From the NCBI RefSeq assembly GCF_021341785.1, contig NZ_JAJTTF010000009.1, positions 1 to 64,000 on the forward strand: 64,000 nucleotides of DNA, in the 5' to 3' direction. Below are positions 62,500 through 64,000 of this stretch, in pieces. Source of the stretch: Microbacterium sp. Au-Mic1. Its GTDB lineage: Bacteria > Actinomycetota > Actinomycetes > Actinomycetales > Microbacteriaceae. How positions within the stretch are numbered: the stretch's first letter is position 1; every line of letters starts with the position of its first letter. A program made the position numbers and the translations under genes. The notes below the pieces were generated by a model that did not search any database, had not been told where the DNA came from, and saw only the letters and a list, made by a program, of their open reading frames with translations.

Positions 62500-63498
62500 T
62501 CAGCTCCGCTGCTGCCGTCCGGTCGAGGCGCGCTCGACCAGATCGAACTCGAGCCTCAGGTGCGACGTGAGCGGTGCAGCGCTGCTCAGCCGACGCTCCA
62601 GCAGCCGCGTCAGCTGCGACGCCCAGATCTGCATGTTCGCCTTCATCGCCGTGATCGGCACCACCGCGCGCTCGGCGATGACGCTGTCCATCATGTTCGC
62701 GACGAGGACGTCGTCGGGCACGCGGAGCCCCCGCGACCGAACCGCCTCGATCGCTCCCACCGCGAACACGTCCGAGGAGGTGAGGAACGCATCGGGCGGC
62801 GTCGGTGTGCGCAGCAGCGACTCGGCCGCCGCCGCTCCGCCCTGCTGTCCGCGCACCGGCTCCAGCTCCCGCACCAGCACGGGCAGCCCCCGTGCGCGCA
62901 TCTCCTGGACGTAGACGCCGGCGATCGACTCCAGGTACGTGTTCTGCGTCGACCCCACGATCAGCGCTGGGCGCTGCGCCCCCCGCTCCAGCAGGTGATC
63001 GAGGAGGGTGCGCGCATTGGCGACGTGATCGGCACTGATCCACCACGGGAACTCGTCGTCGTCCGGATCCCGATCCAGCGTCACGGTCGGGATGTCCCGC
63101 TCGATGAGCGCACGGAGCACCTCGTCCCCACGGCGGGGGTGCAGCAGCACGAAGGCGTCGAGCCGGCCGACCTGAGCCCCGATGTCGTCGAGCGTGAGGA
63201 AGGAGGAGACGGAGAAGCCGGCGCCCAGCAGAGCCACCAGCACTGCACCGGCGACGGAGGTGAAGGCGTCGGAGCCGGACGCGAATCCGGGGATGGCCTC
63301 AGGTGGGCGCAGCAGGAGGCCGACGGTGCGCTGTCCGGCATCGCGCTCCATCACGAAGCCGAGGTCGAAGGCGGCCTTCAGCACCGCGGCCTTCGTCGCG
63401 GCCGACACCGGACGATGCCCGCTGAACGCATGAGAGGCCGTCGTCGGCGAGACGCCGGCGAGGGCGGCCACATCGCGCAGAAGCGGTCGCTCGCTCAT
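62500..63498 (-). CDS. LacI-family transcriptional regulator
   Basis: 332 residues. The helix-turn-helix is LLRDVAALAGVSPTTASHAFSG (residues 6-27, in pieces), followed by the hinge VSAATKAAVLKAAFDLGF. A periplasmic-binding-protein-like effector domain covers 60-325 (DAFVLLHPRRGDEVLRALIERDIPTV, DAFLTSSDVFAVGAIEAVRSRG). As the gene just upstream of the NCS1-racemase-allantoinase run, it probably controls allantoin use; the ligand may be allantoin or a product. Three 21-bp repeats lie directly upstream. Confidence 0.9.
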   Translation of the reverse strand: MSERPLLRDVAALAGVSPTTASHAFSGHRPVSAATKAAVLKAAFDLGFVMERDAGQRTVGLLLRPPEAIPGFASGSDAFTSVAGAVLVALLGAGFSVSSFLTLDDIGAQVGRLDAFVLLHPRRGDEVLRALIERDIPTVTLDRDPDDDEFPWWISADHVANARTLLDHLLERGAQRPALIVGSTQNTYLESIAGVYVQEMRARGLPVLVRELEPVRGQQGGAAAAESLLRTPTPPDAFLTSSDVFAVGAIEAVRSRGLRVPDDVLVANMMDSVIAERAVVPITAMKANMQIWASQLTRLLERRLSSAAPLTSHLRLEFDLVERASTGRQQRS

Positions 63499-63500
63499 CT

Positions 63501-63563
63501 GTCCACCTCGCTTGCGAGACCGTCCACCTCATCGTCGAGATCGTCCACGACATCCTCGAGATC
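63501..63563. repeat. Three 21-bp tandem repeats upstream of the LacI gene
   Basis: Units starting at 63501, 63522 and 63543: GTCCACCTC(G/A) ... GAGA(C/T)C, each with a CTC...GAG inner symmetry. The 21-bp period equals two helical turns, so a regulator could bind in phase. They begin three bases upstream of the ATG. Confidence 0.65.
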
Positions 63564-63617
63564 GTTCCCCGGGCTCCGATCCTACGCGGACGGGGACGAA
63601 CGCGGCGGGGTGGACAC

Positions 63618-63769
63618 GGGGCCGTTGAGCGAGCACCGAGCGCCTGCGAGGAGCGAGACGAAACGCGGCGATCTCGCGAGGGCACCGCGTTTCGTCTCGG
63701 TCTGCGTTTCGTCTCGGGCGCTGCGCGTCCTCGCTCGACGACCATCCGGCGTCCTCGCTCAACGGCCCC
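63618..63769. repeat. Family B nested palindromic element
   Basis: Outer arms GGGGCCGTTGAGCGAG (63618-63633) and its exact complement (63754-63769); inner arms CGAGACGAAACGCG (63654-63667) and its exact complement (63686-63699), plus a third GCGTTTCGTCTCG at 63704. It is in the gap between the LacI gene and the glycerate kinase. Shares blocks with the in-frame copy at 25891. Confidence 0.85.
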
Positions 63770-63796
63770 GGGGTGAGGCGCGCGAACGGCGGGCGC

Positions 63797-64000
63797 TCAG
63801 ACGGCGACGAGCTCGCCGACCTCGGCTCCGATGCGACGGCCCACCTCGGTGAGGAGAGCTGTGGCCTCGGCCATGCTGCGGGCCGGATCCGGCTCCAGCT
63901 CGCTGAGCGCATAGACGCGCTCGAATCCTGCCGCCCTGGCCGCCTCGGCGCTGAGCGTGGAGCGCCCGCACACGGCGACGACCGGGATGCCGGCCGCGCG
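63797..64000 (-). CDS. Glycerate kinase, C-terminal end (partial)
   Basis: The last 67 residues of a protein whose start lies beyond the window: AGIPVVAVCGRSTLSAEAARAAGFERVYAL, then PARSMAEATALLTEVGRRI. That matches the end of GlxK-type glycerate kinases (the VxGR strand, then the LxxEAxxxLLTEVG helix). Glycerate kinase phosphorylates glycerate formed from glyoxylate through tartronate semialdehyde, the usual outlet of allantoin breakdown. Confidence 0.7.
   Translation of the reverse strand, partial: RAAGIPVVAVCGRSTLSAEAARAAGFERVYALSELEPDPARSMAEATALLTEVGRRIGAEVGELVAV

Overview
The window is high-GC actinobacterial DNA, most likely a Microbacterium or close Microbacteriaceae relative. The evidence is about 70% GC by eye, GTG starts, many leaderless genes, DUF222/HNH genes, a class-E-type sortase signal (LAATG), and MntR- and HspR-type (HAIR) operators. 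Genus is inference; no rRNA or other marker lies here. The hexamer GGATCC is strikingly frequent in core DNA (19 copies in 19,900-26,460) but almost absent from two islands, so it works as a local marker of foreign DNA.

Layout. 1-2450 and 7633-7836 are the two halves of one DUF222/HNH endonuclease gene split by a 5.2-kb integrative element (2441-7642). The element is bounded by a 10-bp direct repeat and carries a serine recombinase, a rolling-circle HUH Rep, a frameshifted small gene behind rep, and a three-gene cargo cassette (two membrane-anchored proteins and a protein resembling the LPO_1073/Vpar_1526 family). 8-17.8 kb is core: MATE exporter, two-component system, TrmH-type methyltransferase, mntH with a doubled MntR-like operator, mntR, HAD and YdeI-like proteins. 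17.8-26.8 kb holds anmK, a ROK kinase, pyrE, a PEBP protein, a GlcG-like gene with malate synthase G, xthA and a HAD phosphatase. 26.8-31.1 kb is a lower-GC polymorphic-toxin island: a 5'-truncated RHS C-terminus overlapping an Imm8-like immunity gene, an orphan candidate immunity gene and two small membrane proteins. 31-52 kb holds a sortase-anchored surface protein, a RibD-like/HxlR/VOC group, MFS transporters (one frameshifted), a second two-component system, BenE, a NatAB-type ABC exporter, a nitroreductase, GH15, G6PD, an Lrp-type regulator, and a peptidase-lipase pair.

52.5-64 kb is a purine/allantoin catabolic region: 8-oxoguanine deaminase, NCS2 xanthine/uracil permease, (clpB), allantoinase, a hydantoin/allantoin racemase-like protein, NCS1 permease, LacI regulator and the end of a glycerate kinase. 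Malate synthase G at 22-24 kb could use the glyoxylate produced. The deaminase and permease share a nearly superimposable promoter and a 5' leader with a 6-bp hairpin followed by GCACCUGGA. This is the best candidate here for an undescribed regulatory RNA or operator.

Most core gene gaps hold long, often iterated palindromes of several families. One ~77-bp family occurs four times between 34 and 43.4 kb. Copies of two families lie inside reading frames, adding a C-terminal tail to a histidine kinase and an N-terminal extension to a HAD phosphatase.
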